In this document: positions 1 to 8,292 of the stretch, piece by piece
Position numbering within the stretch: position 1 is the stretch's first letter
How the letters are laid out: each line of letters opens with the position of its first letter
From: Paenibacillus sp. TCA20
GTDB lineage: Bacteria; Bacillota; Bacilli; Paenibacillales; Paenibacillaceae
Length of the DNA stretch: 63,008 nucleotides
NCBI RefSeq assembly: GCF_000732325.1
Contig: NZ_BBIW01000020.1
Location: 1-63,008, forward strand
Reading direction: 5' to 3'
The notes under the pieces: generated by a model
Seen by the model: only the letters and a program-made list of their open reading frames with translations
What the model was told of the DNA's origin: nothing
Database searches by the model: none
Position numbers and translations under genes: made by a program

Positions 1-47
1 CTAATGTCATAAGTGTTGCATTAACGAATAGCTTATTACTTATGAAG

Positions 48-71
48 CCACATCTGAGCATGTGGTTTTTT
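48..71 (+). terminator. Intrinsic terminator of a gene left of the window
   Basis: A 6-bp stem (CCACAT at 48-53, ATGTGG at 60-65) closes a 6-nt loop and is followed by six T. It probably ends a rightward transcript that begins outside the window. It also shows that the ATG at 42, which lies inside this structure, is unlikely to be the start of the next gene. Confidence 0.7.
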
Positions 72-104
72 GAATACTTGTGGGTACGGAAAGGGTTGCG
101 GAAA

Positions 105-581
105 ATGAAGGATGAGAAATCAAAAAGTGAAATGTACAAGCAATATTTCGTGGGCGTCATTGAAGAACTAAAAAAGATGGATTACTCTGAAGCAGAGGCA
201 AGAATGATGTTCGATCGACTTTCAAACGATATCTTAGAAATACGGGGTTTTTATTTAAATACTTTTGACTTTGCTAAAGAAATCGTTGAGTTACATCAGG
301 CAGTTCAAAGAGAGATTGATCCCAATAACCCTGATCACATTTATGTAGGCGATTTGGGTGATTGCACTCAGAAAATTGAACTATCGAGAACAGCAGCAAT
401 AACATTTACGATAAATGAAGAGGTCATCAAAAGAATTAATCAGTGGGACCAATGTAAAGCAGTTGACGTAAGCGGGGCAAAGTTTGCTTTTACTTTTATC
501 CCCTCGGGCTTAGGCACATATCTTATTGTTAAATGTGATGTGTGTCAACGGGAACTACATATTTCTGATGACATGGATTAA
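105..581 (+). CDS. Hypothetical protein, 158 aa
   Basis: I do not recognise the family. The frame is open back to 42, but that start lies inside a terminator hairpin. I choose ATG 105, which has an AAAGGG ribosome site about 10 nt upstream. The product is soluble, with a helical charged N-terminal half and a C-terminal half that ends in a CDVC pair and an acidic tail. It lies just upstream of a darT remnant. It may belong to the inserted or rearranged DNA that replaced the 5' half of darT, or it may be an unrelated neighbour. No membrane segment or catalytic motif is visible. Confidence 0.55.
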   Translation: MKDEKSKSEMYKQYFVGVIEELKKMDYSEAEARMMFDRLSNDILEIRGFYLNTFDFAKEIVELHQAVQREIDPNNPDHIYVGDLGDCTQKIELSRTAAITFTINEEVIKRINQWDQCKAVDVSGAKFAFTFIPSGLGTYLIVKCDVCQRELHISDDMD

Positions 582-620
582 GTCCGAGTTAAATTCTTCG
601 GATAACATCATCAGTAACAA

Positions 621-938
621 GTGTTATCAGAGAAAATCCCATTCGTGTTTACAGATGGACATGCGATCATGAGTTATTCCGAATTTTACAATGACCCGGT
701 TGATTTAGAGCAAATTGACTGGGGAATAATGAGATCCCAATATTGGTATGATACTACTGAATATCCTGACAGAAAACGGAAACGCCAGGCGGAGTTCTTG
801 GCTTTTGAGTTTTTTCCCATTGACTCTATACTTGAAATTGGTGTAATTAATGAAACTTACAAGGGTGAGGCACTTAAAATTTTGCGTAATAACTCGATTA
901 ATATACCTGTTGAGGTACGCAGAGAATGGTATTACTAA
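621..938 (+). pseudogene. darT: DarT ssDNA ADP-ribosyltransferase toxin, C-terminal fragment
   Basis: This 105-residue frame carries the last half of DarT: the FVFTDGHA block near residue 8 and the RQAEFL block near residue 56, which contains the catalytic glutamate. Intact DarT is about 200-220 aa. The N-terminal half, which forms much of the NAD pocket, is missing; an in-frame stop at 615 and unrelated sequence precede the fragment. DarT ADP-ribosylates thymidine in single-stranded DNA, and DarG, encoded 12 nt downstream, reverses this. The toxin is therefore probably dead while its antitoxin is intact. The GTG at 621 has no convincing ribosome site. Confidence 0.75.
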
Positions 939-950
939 GGTGGTGAGTTT

Positions 951-1982
951 GTGATTGAGTATAAGAAAGGTAACTTGTTGGAATCCGAGGCCGAGGCTTT
1001 AGTAAACACGGTGAATTGTGTAGGTGTAATGGGTAAGGGGATAGCACTTCAATTTAAACAGGCTTATCCTGATAATTTTAAAGAGTACGAAAAAGCATGC
1101 AAAAATAATATGGTTATGCCAGGTAAAATGTTTGTTGTTGATACAGGGTCTATGTTTAATCCTCGATACATCATTAACTTTCCAACAAAGCGTCATTGGA
1201 AAGGAAAGTCAAAGATTGAAGACATACAGTCTGGATTAATCGATTTTATTGAGATAATTCGGGAGTATGGAATTAGATCAGTAGCAATCCCTCCATTAGG
1301 CTGCGGTAATGGTGGTTTGAACTGGGAAGACGTTCGGCCACTAATTGAGGAAGCGGCATTGAAAGTTCCTGAGGTTTTATTTATGGTTTACCCGCCAATT
1401 GGAAGTCCAGAGCCTGATAAAATGCGTGTTGGAACCGAAAAGCCGAAGTTAACTCGTGCTAGAGCCTTACTTATAATGCTAATGAATCTCTATGCTGCAC
1501 CGGGCTACAAACTGTCAATGTTGGAAATACAGAAACTTGCTTACTTTTTGCAAGAGAGTGGAGAGGATTTAAAGCTAAGATTTGTTAAAGCTCAGTTTGG
1601 ACCGTATGCTGACAATTTAAATCATGTTCTTCAAAGACTTGAAGGGCATTATATACGGGGATATGGAGATCGAAATCGGGATGCGGAGATTTATCTTTTA
1701 TCTGAAGTAACAAGGGAAGCTGAAGGCTTTCTGAGTCAATTAAATGATGGGAGCACGGAAAAAAGGCTTCAGCATACCAAACAAATAATTGAAGGTTACG
1801 AAACCCCATACGGACTTGAATTGCTAGCTACGACCGATTGGATTATTAAGCATTTTCCTGATTCCAGAGATAATGTGAAGATTGCGATTGATCATTTTAA
1901 AGCCTGGAATGAAAGGAAGAAGAATGTCTTTAAAGATACACATATCGAGATGGCTTGGAGACATTTAACTGCCATAGATTAA
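951..1982 (+). CDS. darG: DarG macrodomain antitoxin (DNA ADP-ribosyl hydrolase)
   Basis: The N-terminal ~155 residues form a macrodomain. They include the early NTVNCVGVMGKG segment and the PPLGCGNGGL loop near residue 110, both ligand-binding signatures of DarG-type macrodomains. Residues from about 165 to the end resemble the Panacea/DUF4065-like domain that DarG uses to bind and neutralise DarT. The 343-aa length is normal for DarG. The GTG start has AAGGTGGTGA just upstream. The enzyme removes ADP-ribose from thymidine bases in DNA. Its partner darT is truncated, so this is an orphan antitoxin that might still protect against DarT from invading elements. A terminator follows. Confidence 0.88.
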   Translation: MIEYKKGNLLESEAEALVNTVNCVGVMGKGIALQFKQAYPDNFKEYEKACKNNMVMPGKMFVVDTGSMFNPRYIINFPTKRHWKGKSKIEDIQSGLIDFIEIIREYGIRSVAIPPLGCGNGGLNWEDVRPLIEEAALKVPEVLFMVYPPIGSPEPDKMRVGTEKPKLTRARALLIMLMNLYAAPGYKLSMLEIQKLAYFLQESGEDLKLRFVKAQFGPYADNLNHVLQRLEGHYIRGYGDRNRDAEIYLLSEVTREAEGFLSQLNDGSTEKRLQHTKQIIEGYETPYGLELLATTDWIIKHFPDSRDNVKIAIDHFKAWNERKKNVFKDTHIEMAWRHLTAID

Positions 1983-1999
1983 TCCTACAAACGATATGA

Positions 2000-2037
2000 A
2001 TGCCCTGTCCAATCTAGCATTGGAAGGGCATTTTTTT
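2000..2037. terminator. Terminator between darG and the convergent recombinase trio
   Basis: Arms at 2000-2013 and 2018-2031 pair apart from one bulge and are followed by seven T on the plus strand. The structure ends darG transcription. The leftward recombinase genes end at 2036, inside the T-run, so the hairpin may act in both directions. Confidence 0.75.
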
Positions 2038-2962
2038 AATCCTCGTCTAATATCAAACTATCCGAAATGGAGAGGTACTCCAACGTGGTACCTAACAACT
2101 CATGCCTTAATTGTTGTTGAATTGCTCTCAAGTTTGCACCACTTTTAAGCATCAGAAATCCGGTAGTTCTTCTGAGATCATGGGGAATGACCCTTCTATT
2201 AATCCCGGCTTTTTCTGATATAGATCTGACTATAGATACCATTTGATTATTATAGAGTTTACGTTTTTTTCTTGAGAATACATATGGACTAAAATCTTCT
2301 TCAATGGTCTCCTTATATTGTTTGAAGTGTTTCAGTTCGTTTGCTAGGAACCCAGGAATGGCGATCCCCTTAGCATTTGTTTTTTGACCTTTGTTAACTA
2401 TCACCATATTATTTTGAAAGTTGATCTGCTCAAATGAAAGGCAACATATTTCATTGTTTCTAAGTCCGGTTGTAATGGCTGTCCAAATCAACAGATAGTA
2501 ATATTTGGAGAAGGGCTCCTCTAGAAGGGCTGCTTTCAGGAGGTCTTTACACTCAACCTCAGTCAAGAAATTAATATTTATATTTCGTTCATAATATTTG
2601 TTTGTATAATGGGCCATGGGGTTGTGGCTTATCATATTTACTCGATCAAGAAAGTTGAAAAAGCTCTTTAATGAACTAATTTTATTGTAAATGGTTTTAT
2701 TTGAAAGCCCTGGATTTGATGATATAAGATACTGAACAAATTGATCAATGAACGATTTGTTAATCGGTTCAAAATCATTTGATTCAACATAATATGTGAA
2801 TCGGTCAAAATCTAGATTGCCTTCGAAACCGTTCTCCAAAAGAAATTCCTGAAGTGTGGCGAGAACCTTTTTGGTTGCTGAGCATGCTGGTTTCTTTAAG
2901 CCAGAGTGTTCACTCCAAGTTTTAAAATAAATAGAGTCGAATACAATTCCAGAGGGCGTCAT
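2036..2962 (-). CDS. Tyrosine recombinase, third of a trio (RIT/Tn554-like)
   Basis: A phage-integrase-family tyrosine recombinase of 308 aa. It has an N-terminal SAM-like DNA-binding domain (about residues 25-110). The catalytic domain carries the first Arg in TTGLRNNE, the HDLRR box, the LRHELLGTT segment and a Tyr in EYLS near the end, so the R-H-R-H-Y set looks complete. ATG 2962 has GGTGGAG upstream. It is the last of three adjacent recombinase genes with 4-12 nt junctions, the hallmark of recombinase-in-trio elements and related to tnpA/B/C of Tn554. The trio probably mobilises a small element and possibly nearby defence genes. Confidence 0.85.
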   Translation of the reverse strand: MTPSGIVFDSIYFKTWSEHSGLKKPACSATKKVLATLQEFLLENGFEGNLDFDRFTYYVESNDFEPINKSFIDQFVQYLISSNPGLSNKTIYNKISSLKSFFNFLDRVNMISHNPMAHYTNKYYERNININFLTEVECKDLLKAALLEEPFSKYYYLLIWTAITTGLRNNEICCLSFEQINFQNNMVIVNKGQKTNAKGIAIPGFLANELKHFKQYKETIEEDFSPYVFSRKKRKLYNNQMVSIVRSISEKAGINRRVIPHDLRRTTGFLMLKSGANLRAIQQQLRHELLGTTLEYLSISDSLILDED

Positions 2963-2974
2963 TCCGTCTCCACC

Positions 2975-4069
2975 TCAATCAAATAAATTTGCCGCTAACG
3001 AGCGAGCGAAAGGATGTTTTTCGATTGCCTGTAGAAGCATGCTGTTAAAGAGTTGCAAATAAATGGTTGTTGTTTTTAATGATTTATGGCCAAGGAGTTT
3101 CGAAATACTGACAAGATCCACGCCCTCTTCTAAAGCGAACAATGCGAAAGAATGACGTAAAGAATGGACAGATAATCGCTCTTTCTCTTCTGGAGAAATG
3201 GTCTGTGCCTCAGAAATTAACCCATCTAACATCTTTTGGACTGTACTATCACTGATAGGGGTAACTCCCTTATCCGCTGAAAAAACATACAAATCAGTAT
3301 AATTAGGCTGACTCTTAAGTGACCCGTATTTAAAACTTACATATTTTCTAAGAAGCTCTAATGATGTAGCTGTAATCCGCCGAGGAACTTTTTGAAGCTT
3401 TTTCCCCTTAACACGAACTTTTATATTCTGAGAATTATAGCAAATATCCCCGATTTGAAGTTGAGTCAACTCGTTAAGGCGAATACCGCTGCCAAGAAAA
3501 GTCCATAAGATGACAAAGTTTCTAAAACCATCGTTGGTCAGCCGCGATAAGTTTATAATTTCCTCTACTTGTTCTTTCGTAAAAGCCTTTGGAAGATCTT
3601 CATCAAACTCAACGTCAACTATCAAGGTTTCCTTGATCTTTTTAATATCTATTTCAAAGAATCGTGTGAAGGTAACAGTGAAAAAGTCCCTTAAAAATGA
3701 AGCTTTTTTTGATCGCGTATTTTGGGTTTTAACTGGCTTAAGGTAATCAAGTAGTACTTTGGGATTCTTCTCAAATGAAAGCAAAGATGGAGTTTCCGGC
3801 AGCGAATCGACAAATGAAACAAACTGGTTCAATTCAGAACGATATGTCTTTTGAGTAGCTTCACTCTTGCGTCCGAATTCAGAGCTTTGTAAGTACCAAT
3901 TTACGGCTTCCTCAAACGTTACATCTTTCCGTTCCTTTGGTTCTTCAACGAAAATAAGATTGCTTCTTTCTAAAGCTTGTCTCATATGATCATGACTGTT
4001 GGTCGCAGCAAGTTTTTGCAAGTGGACCATCAGATTAGCGACAGGTGAGTTACCTTCTACCTTGAACAT
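2975..4069 (-). CDS. Tyrosine recombinase, second of a trio
   Basis: A tyrosine recombinase of 364 aa. I start it at ATG 4069, with GGAG about 8 nt upstream. The longer frame to 4156 runs inside the preceding gene and has no ribosome site. This start leaves 4 nt after the stop of the first recombinase, implying coupled translation. Catalytic signatures are GSGIRLNELT (Arg), HSLRHSFA (His-x-x-Arg), LGHKSLKTT (His) and Tyr in TIYLQ, all in the C-terminal half after an N-terminal core-binding domain. The gene works with its two neighbours; the three products probably form a mixed recombination complex, as inferred for RIT elements. Confidence 0.85.
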   Translation of the reverse strand: MFKVEGNSPVANLMVHLQKLAATNSHDHMRQALERSNLIFVEEPKERKDVTFEEAVNWYLQSSEFGRKSEATQKTYRSELNQFVSFVDSLPETPSLLSFEKNPKVLLDYLKPVKTQNTRSKKASFLRDFFTVTFTRFFEIDIKKIKETLIVDVEFDEDLPKAFTKEQVEEIINLSRLTNDGFRNFVILWTFLGSGIRLNELTQLQIGDICYNSQNIKVRVKGKKLQKVPRRITATSLELLRKYVSFKYGSLKSQPNYTDLYVFSADKGVTPISDSTVQKMLDGLISEAQTISPEEKERLSVHSLRHSFALFALEEGVDLVSISKLLGHKSLKTTTIYLQLFNSMLLQAIEKHPFARSLAANLFD

Positions 4070-4073
4070 GAAA

Positions 4074-5603
4074 TCATCTCCATATAGAATCGATTTTTTG
4101 CATTGCATCATTAAGTTCTTGATTTTGCCTATGTAAATACTTTGAGGTCGTGTCAAGTCTGGTATGTCGAGCTAGACGTTTGATGATTTGCGGATGTACG
4201 TTTTTTCTAAGACTCAGTTTGGTGATAAATGTGTGCCTGAACAAATGAAGACCTCCGGGGAATGTCCAACCGGATATCAAAGAATATAACTTGTATTTAT
4301 CTAACATTTTTCCGTATAAAACTTTTTTAGATTGTCTTCCCTTAAAGACAGATTTCTCGTCTGTACGAACTTTATATAGGGATTCTAAATATTGATAAAG
4401 TTTTTTCGGCAAGTGTAATGGTACAGGTTTCCCAGCTTTGCCCTTACCCCGGATTTTGATTATCCTTGCTTGAAAATTAATATCTTCCCAATTTAGACGC
4501 TCGGCTTCACAGAATCGTAGTCCGAGATGCAGCAAGGATCCAAAAAAAGCTATATCATAATCAGGATCATCCGAGTATCTAGCTATAGTATTGAAGAAAT
4601 CTGATAATTGATCTTTATTGGGGATATCACGATGAAGATACCTCTGTGCTGATATTCCTCTTATTGAACCGATATTCTTTGGGATGATTCTGTTGTCATA
4701 CAGATACTTAAAGAACGAAATCACACAGTAGAATTTATTGCTAACCGTTATTTCGCTGTAAAGGCCTTTTGAATGGCAACGTTTAAGGTAATTTTCAAAC
4801 TCTAAAATATGGTCTCTTTCGATTAACCAAACAGGTATTGCATTCGGTGAGAAATCATTGAAACTAGCGTAATTGTTAACAAGCCAGTTTAAAAACAACA
4901 TTACGTCGCGGTTAATATCTTTTATATATCCTCCGGAACGACCTTCTGATTGAATTTGGTCATTGAAGTTTTTCAAATATGGATGCAGTTCATGATCGGC
5001 TAGTTTAGAGAGGATCCTTTTGTTTTGCTTGACTATATTGAATCTTCTTCCTGGGAAGTACAATTTAGCGATTTGGTTGAGAAAGAATTTCTTTATGTCT
5101 GAATTGACGTTTTTCAGACAATACTGAAAGTTTATTTCTGTAATATCAAGATCGTTAAGCTGCCAAATCGGCTTTTTAATGTATGTAGAGATCTGTTGTT
5201 GAAATTCCAGTGCTTCCTCGTAGAAATCGTAAAGTTCGATCGGTGCCTTTGATGTCTGAATCCGTTTCAAATAAATTTTCACTTTGTCCAATTTGATACT
5301 TGGCTGAACTCTGTTTTCCCACAACCAATCAGCGATGTTCCCTTTAGTGTGGGGCAGATCAGTGGAGTTGTCATAACCTTCATAATTAAATAATGTATCC
5401 ATAATGTTCCTCACTTTGCTCTTTCTAACGTCCCATACGGCGTCAGTTGTAAGATGCACATCGTGAGGATTTTTTATTCCATTTATAAATTCTTCTGTGG
5501 AAGAAGCATTCCACAGAAATAATTCTGTTCCTTTCCACAGTTCGTTTTGTGGCTTCTGGTTGCTAATTAATTCATTAATTGCGTTTTTGGAATCTTTATC
5601 CAT
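4074..5603 (-). CDS. Tyrosine recombinase, first of a trio (large)
   Basis: The largest recombinase of the trio, 509 aa. The long N-terminal region (about 1-200) resembles the extended arm-binding parts of Tn554-type proteins. The C-terminal catalytic domain shows LGLRFCEAERLNW (Arg), HLFRHTF (His-x-x-Arg), ARHTRLDTTS (His) and Tyr in KYLH. ATG 5603 has a textbook AAGGAGGT site. It is the promoter-proximal gene of the leftward operon; two small possible genes, a terminator hairpin and a sigma-A-like promoter lie upstream. Order and tight spacing fit a recombinase-in-trio element. The element ends were not identified. Confidence 0.85.
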   Translation of the reverse strand: MDKDSKNAINELISNQKPQNELWKGTELFLWNASSTEEFINGIKNPHDVHLTTDAVWDVRKSKVRNIMDTLFNYEGYDNSTDLPHTKGNIADWLWENRVQPSIKLDKVKIYLKRIQTSKAPIELYDFYEEALEFQQQISTYIKKPIWQLNDLDITEINFQYCLKNVNSDIKKFFLNQIAKLYFPGRRFNIVKQNKRILSKLADHELHPYLKNFNDQIQSEGRSGGYIKDINRDVMLFLNWLVNNYASFNDFSPNAIPVWLIERDHILEFENYLKRCHSKGLYSEITVSNKFYCVISFFKYLYDNRIIPKNIGSIRGISAQRYLHRDIPNKDQLSDFFNTIARYSDDPDYDIAFFGSLLHLGLRFCEAERLNWEDINFQARIIKIRGKGKAGKPVPLHLPKKLYQYLESLYKVRTDEKSVFKGRQSKKVLYGKMLDKYKLYSLISGWTFPGGLHLFRHTFITKLSLRKNVHPQIIKRLARHTRLDTTSKYLHRQNQELNDAMQKIDSIWR

Positions 5604-5656
5604 GTCGGGACCTCCTTAATTTGATTTCAAAAAGCTAATAAGACTGAGGTGAGAAA

Positions 5657-5818
5657 GTGGCAAAGGTAGTACCAACCAAAATTAGAGTCATTTATGGGGA
5701 TAATCATAAACAGTCACTCTTGTCAGCAATTGAAATTTTGAAGTCGAAAGCTACTGTCGAGATTACCGCTTCGAAAATGGGTAACAACAGTGCTATTAAC
5801 GTTTTGAAGCATGATTAA
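5657..5818 (+). CDS. Possible small protein, 53 aa, divergent from the recombinases
   Basis: A GTG-started 53-codon frame with GAGGTGAG a few nt upstream. The product (VAKVVPTKIRVIYG...) has plausible composition and no membrane segment. I do not recognise it. It sits divergently just upstream of the first recombinase and its 3' end overlaps a possible leftward small gene by 23 nt, so at most one of the two may be real. Confidence 0.35.
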   Translation: MAKVVPTKIRVIYGDNHKQSLLSAIEILKSKATVEITASKMGNNSAINVLKHD

Positions 5819-5948
5819 CTTTTGAAGTATTCATTCCACTTGTTTTTGATTCTTTACTTGCAGCAAGAGCCCGAATTGCAGATTGAACATTATGTTGAAA
5901 ATGATTGCCTTTAAAACACTTGATTACCTTAGGTGAAACAAGCCCCAT
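5796..5948 (-). CDS. Possible small basic protein, 50 aa, upstream of the recombinase trio
   Basis: A leftward frame from ATG 5948 with GAGG about 9 nt upstream. The product is lysine-, serine- and histidine-rich and of unknown family. It lies between a hairpin terminator (5986-6034) and the first recombinase gene, so it would be transcribed from the same promoter at 6153-6182 if the terminator is read through. It overlaps a rightward small frame. Confidence 0.35.
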   Translation of the reverse strand: MGLVSPKVIKCFKGNHFQHNVQSAIRALAASKESKTSGMNTSKVNHASKR

Positions 5949-5985
5949 AAACATTACCTCTTTCAAAAAGGCATAGAAAAACAAA

Positions 5986-6034
5986 AAAGGGACCCAAAAT
6001 ACCACAGTTACCTGTGGAAAAATTGGATCCCTTT
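5986..6034 (-). terminator. Strong hairpin terminator/attenuator in the leader of the recombinase operon
   Basis: Arms AAAGGGACCCAA (5986-5997) and TTGGATCCCTTT (6023-6034) pair with one mismatch around an inner CCACAG/CTGTGG stem (6002-6007, 6012-6017). Read on the minus strand the hairpin is followed at once by TTTTTTGTTTTT. It lies about 120 nt downstream of a minus-strand promoter, so it ends a short leader RNA or conditionally blocks the recombinase genes. Confidence 0.65.
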
Positions 6035-6152
6035 CGCGTATGCCAGAGACTTATATTCATTAACAGTTGAACTATTAAGAATTCAGCAGAGGAACTTTCC
6101 GCATCCCGCATAACAGGGGAAAATTCTGCCTATGACTCTGCCTATGTTTCAT

Positions 6153-6182
6153 ACTATAAAAGATAGTAGGACTTGTTGTCAA
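6153..6182 (-). promoter_or_regulatory. Sigma-A-type promoter reading towards the recombinase trio
   Basis: On the minus strand, TTGACA (6182-6177) and TATAGT (6158-6153) are separated by 18 nt. This is close to consensus. A transcript would start near 6146 and meet the hairpin at 6034-5986, giving a leader RNA of about 160 nt. Confidence 0.6.
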
Positions 6183-6229
6183 TGCCCCCACGTTAAAAAA
6201 CAGACATGAATTTCCGTCGCATCCCCGGC

Positions 6230-6440
6230 ATGAAAGGGTTTAGTGTGGCGCAGCAGCTTCCATACTGAATACTAAGACGATTGGACAGAAATACGTGGTT
6301 CTTTTTGGTGGTTCGACCCTGTCTAAAAAACTGTGAGCATTCGTGTTGTGCACAACCCCATGCTGGCTCAGCATTCGTTAGCTGAATGACCGCGTACAGA
6401 AAAATGGAGACTTCACACGAATGCACCAATCGTCCATTAC
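6230..6440 (+). ncRNA. Candidate bridge RNA region of the IS110 element
   Basis: About 230 nt of gene-free, structured sequence precede the transposase. Short hairpins include ATGCTG/CAGCAT (6360-6374), CATTC/GAATG (6372-6388) and the palindrome GTTGTGCACAAC near 6344. In IS110-group elements the 5' non-coding end encodes the bridge RNA that pairs with target and donor DNA. The assignment rests on position and structure only. I could not define the two internal loops. Confidence 0.45.
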
Positions 6441-6461
6441 ATTCAGATGGAGGCATGGAAG

Positions 6462-7619
6462 ATGGAAGTGTTGCTGCCGCGTTGTGCGGGACTAGATGTC
6501 CATAAAGAAACCATTGTTGCTTGTGTGTTGATCGGAGAAGCAGATCAAACGCTGCGCTCCGAAACGAAAACGTTCCCCACCATGACACGAGACTTGTTCG
6601 CCTTGATGACCTGGTTGGAATCTGAAGGTGTAACGCACATCGCAATGGAGAGCACAGGGATCTACTGGAAGCCTGTCTACAACATCCTGGAAGGCTACTT
6701 TGACATTGCACTGGCTAACGCACAGCGAATCAAGAATGTGCCGGGACGCAAAACCGATGTCAGCGATGCCGAATGGATCGCCAAGCTGCTCCGTGTGGGT
6801 CTGATCGAAAAAAGCTTTGTGCCTGCCGAAGACCTTCGGGAGCTTCGGGACTTGACGCGGCTACGCAAGAAACGAGTTGGCAATTTGACAGCCGAGAAGA
6901 ATCGGATTCAAAAAATGCTGGAAGCGTCTAACGTAAAGCTTGGAACTGTCATCTCGGACGTATTCGGCGTTTCCGGTCGCAACCTGCTCGCCCGTCTGAT
7001 GGAGCAAGGCTACGTGGATGCAGACGACATTGAGCATCGGGTCCATGGCAACGTCAAGCGCAATGTGAAGCGTGTAGCAGAGTCTTTGTTTGGCACGCTT
7101 AACACCCATCAGATGCTGATGATCCGCAATTGCTGGGAGCATATCGCCTTTCTTGAGCAATCCATCGCTGCACTTGATGCCGAGATTGAAGCACACTTGA
7201 AACCGTATCAGGAAGCACAGGTGCTCATTCAAACCATTCCGGGCGTAAGCGATGTGACGGCAGCTGCCATCATCGCCGAAATTGGTGTCGACATGGAGCA
7301 GTTTCCAACAGCAGCTCATCTGGCCTCTTGGGCAGGCGTTGCCCCTGGAAACCACGAGAGCGCTGGCAAAAAAAAACGTACACACACACGCAAAGGAAAT
7401 CCACATGTAAAAACCGCGTTATGCGAAGCAGCATGGGCTGCAACGAAATGCCGAAAATCTGGCCTGTCGGTTCGTTTTTGGAAACTGGCCGCCCGTCGTG
7501 GTAAGAAGAAAGCGATCATTGCCTTGGCTCGTAAAATCCTGACGATTATATACATGATGTTGAAAACAAAGATCGCTTACGTAGAAGGCGGACCAGAATC
7601 CGCTCGACCTGTAGCTTAA
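6462..7619 (+). CDS. IS110-family DEDD transposase (bridge-RNA-guided recombinase)
   Basis: A 385-aa IS110 transposase. The RuvC-like N-terminal domain has D in GLDVHKE, E in AMESTG and D-x-x-D in KTDVSDAEW. A coiled linker follows, then the C-terminal Tnp domain with IPGVSDVTAAAI and SWAGVAPG, which contains the conserved serine. Length and motifs are intact, so it may be active. I prefer ATG 6462, 8 nt after a GGAGG site, over ATG 6447, which overlaps that site. The protein excises and inserts the IS using an RNA from the element's non-coding end. Confidence 0.92.
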   Translation: MEVLLPRCAGLDVHKETIVACVLIGEADQTLRSETKTFPTMTRDLFALMTWLESEGVTHIAMESTGIYWKPVYNILEGYFDIALANAQRIKNVPGRKTDVSDAEWIAKLLRVGLIEKSFVPAEDLRELRDLTRLRKKRVGNLTAEKNRIQKMLEASNVKLGTVISDVFGVSGRNLLARLMEQGYVDADDIEHRVHGNVKRNVKRVAESLFGTLNTHQMLMIRNCWEHIAFLEQSIAALDAEIEAHLKPYQEAQVLIQTIPGVSDVTAAAIIAEIGVDMEQFPTAAHLASWAGVAPGNHESAGKKKRTHTRKGNPHVKTALCEAAWAATKCRKSGLSVRFWKLAARRGKKKAIIALARKILTIIYMMLKTKIAYVEGGPESARPVA

Positions 7620-7645
7620 CAGCATAGCCACTATTTTCAAAGGGT

Positions 7646-7673
7646 ATACATCGAACCTCCAAAACCGATGTAT
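7646..7673. other. 8-bp inverted repeat in the 3' non-coding end of the IS
   Basis: ATACATCG (7646-7653) and CGATGTAT (7666-7673) are perfectly complementary around a 12-nt loop, 26 nt after the transposase stop. No T-run follows, so it is not a clear terminator. It may be a structural or recognition element of the IS end. Confidence 0.4.
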
Positions 7674-7851
7674 CGGGCATCCTATTGCCATTTTTCCCAT
7701 CTTGTCAGATAAACACACTCATATAAAACCGAGGTTTACGCAGAGACATTACTGCGTGCTAAAAATCCTTTCACAGAAAAAAATAGAACGTACATTCGCT
7801 GACAATCTCTTGTCTCTTTGATTCGTCATAATGGAGGAAAGACATACGGGA

Positions 7852-8238
7852 GTGAGTACAGTGGACCAAAAGATCTATGTCGCCGTTACGGGCACGCAGC
7901 ACTATTACGGAGCTGATTTCCTAAAGCCGGGTCAAATCGTTCACTTAATCAAAGACCCGGATAATCCGCATGACCATGAAGCAATAAAGGTGGATATGAT
8001 CCCATTGGGCAAAATCGGTTATGTCGCCAACAGTCCGCATACCGTACCGAAAGGATGCCGGAGTGCCGGACGGATTTATGATCGATTTGAACAACATGTT
8101 TGCGGCATGGTGCGATTTGTCATTAAGGATACGGCAATTGTTGAACTTACGCTGAGCCTAGAGGAAGTGTACATCATTAAAACGACAGAGAACGTTGCGT
8201 TTTCTCCTTGTAGGCAGGAAGAACTAGGTAAAAAGTAG
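7852..8238 (+). CDS. Small HIRAN-domain protein
   Basis: A 128-aa protein consisting almost entirely of a HIRAN domain. The VTGTQHYYG start, the IKDPDNPHDHEAIKV core and the GKIGYVANSP strand are diagnostic. HIRAN domains bind DNA ends, including 3' ends in fork-remodelling proteins. I place the start at GTG 7852, 11 nt after GGAGGAAA, rather than ATG 7831, which overlaps that site. It is the first gene of a run with a WYL regulator and AddB/AddA-like nucleases, so it may target the complex to damaged or foreign DNA ends. That role is inferred. Confidence 0.75.
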   Translation: MSTVDQKIYVAVTGTQHYYGADFLKPGQIVHLIKDPDNPHDHEAIKVDMIPLGKIGYVANSPHTVPKGCRSAGRIYDRFEQHVCGMVRFVIKDTAIVELTLSLEEVYIIKTTENVAFSPCRQEELGKK

Positions 8239-8292
8239 AATTCCAATTATGATAAGGATTTACATTACATACGCCAAGATAGGAGATATCGC

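Larger units (their letters stand above)
6190..7800 (+). mobile_element. IS110-family insertion sequence (ends approximate)
   Basis: The element consists of a structured non-coding stretch, a DEDD transposase and a shorter 3' stretch. IS110 elements usually lack terminal inverted repeats and target duplications, so I cannot fix the ends from this sequence. The limits given are where base composition changes near 6190 and where the downstream neighbour begins. It sits between the recombinase trio and the HIRAN/AddAB-like operon. Confidence 0.6.

Noticed and set aside
42..104. N-terminal extension of the first gene from ATG 42
   Set aside because: It overlaps an intrinsic terminator and lacks a ribosome site; ATG 105 is better supported.
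5929..6111. Leader peptide encoded upstream of the recombinase hairpin
   Set aside because: The frame runs through the terminator, has no good ribosome site and no run of regulatory codons.
6190..7800. Terminal inverted repeats and target duplication of the IS
   Set aside because: None found by eye; IS110 elements usually lack them, so the ends stay approximate.
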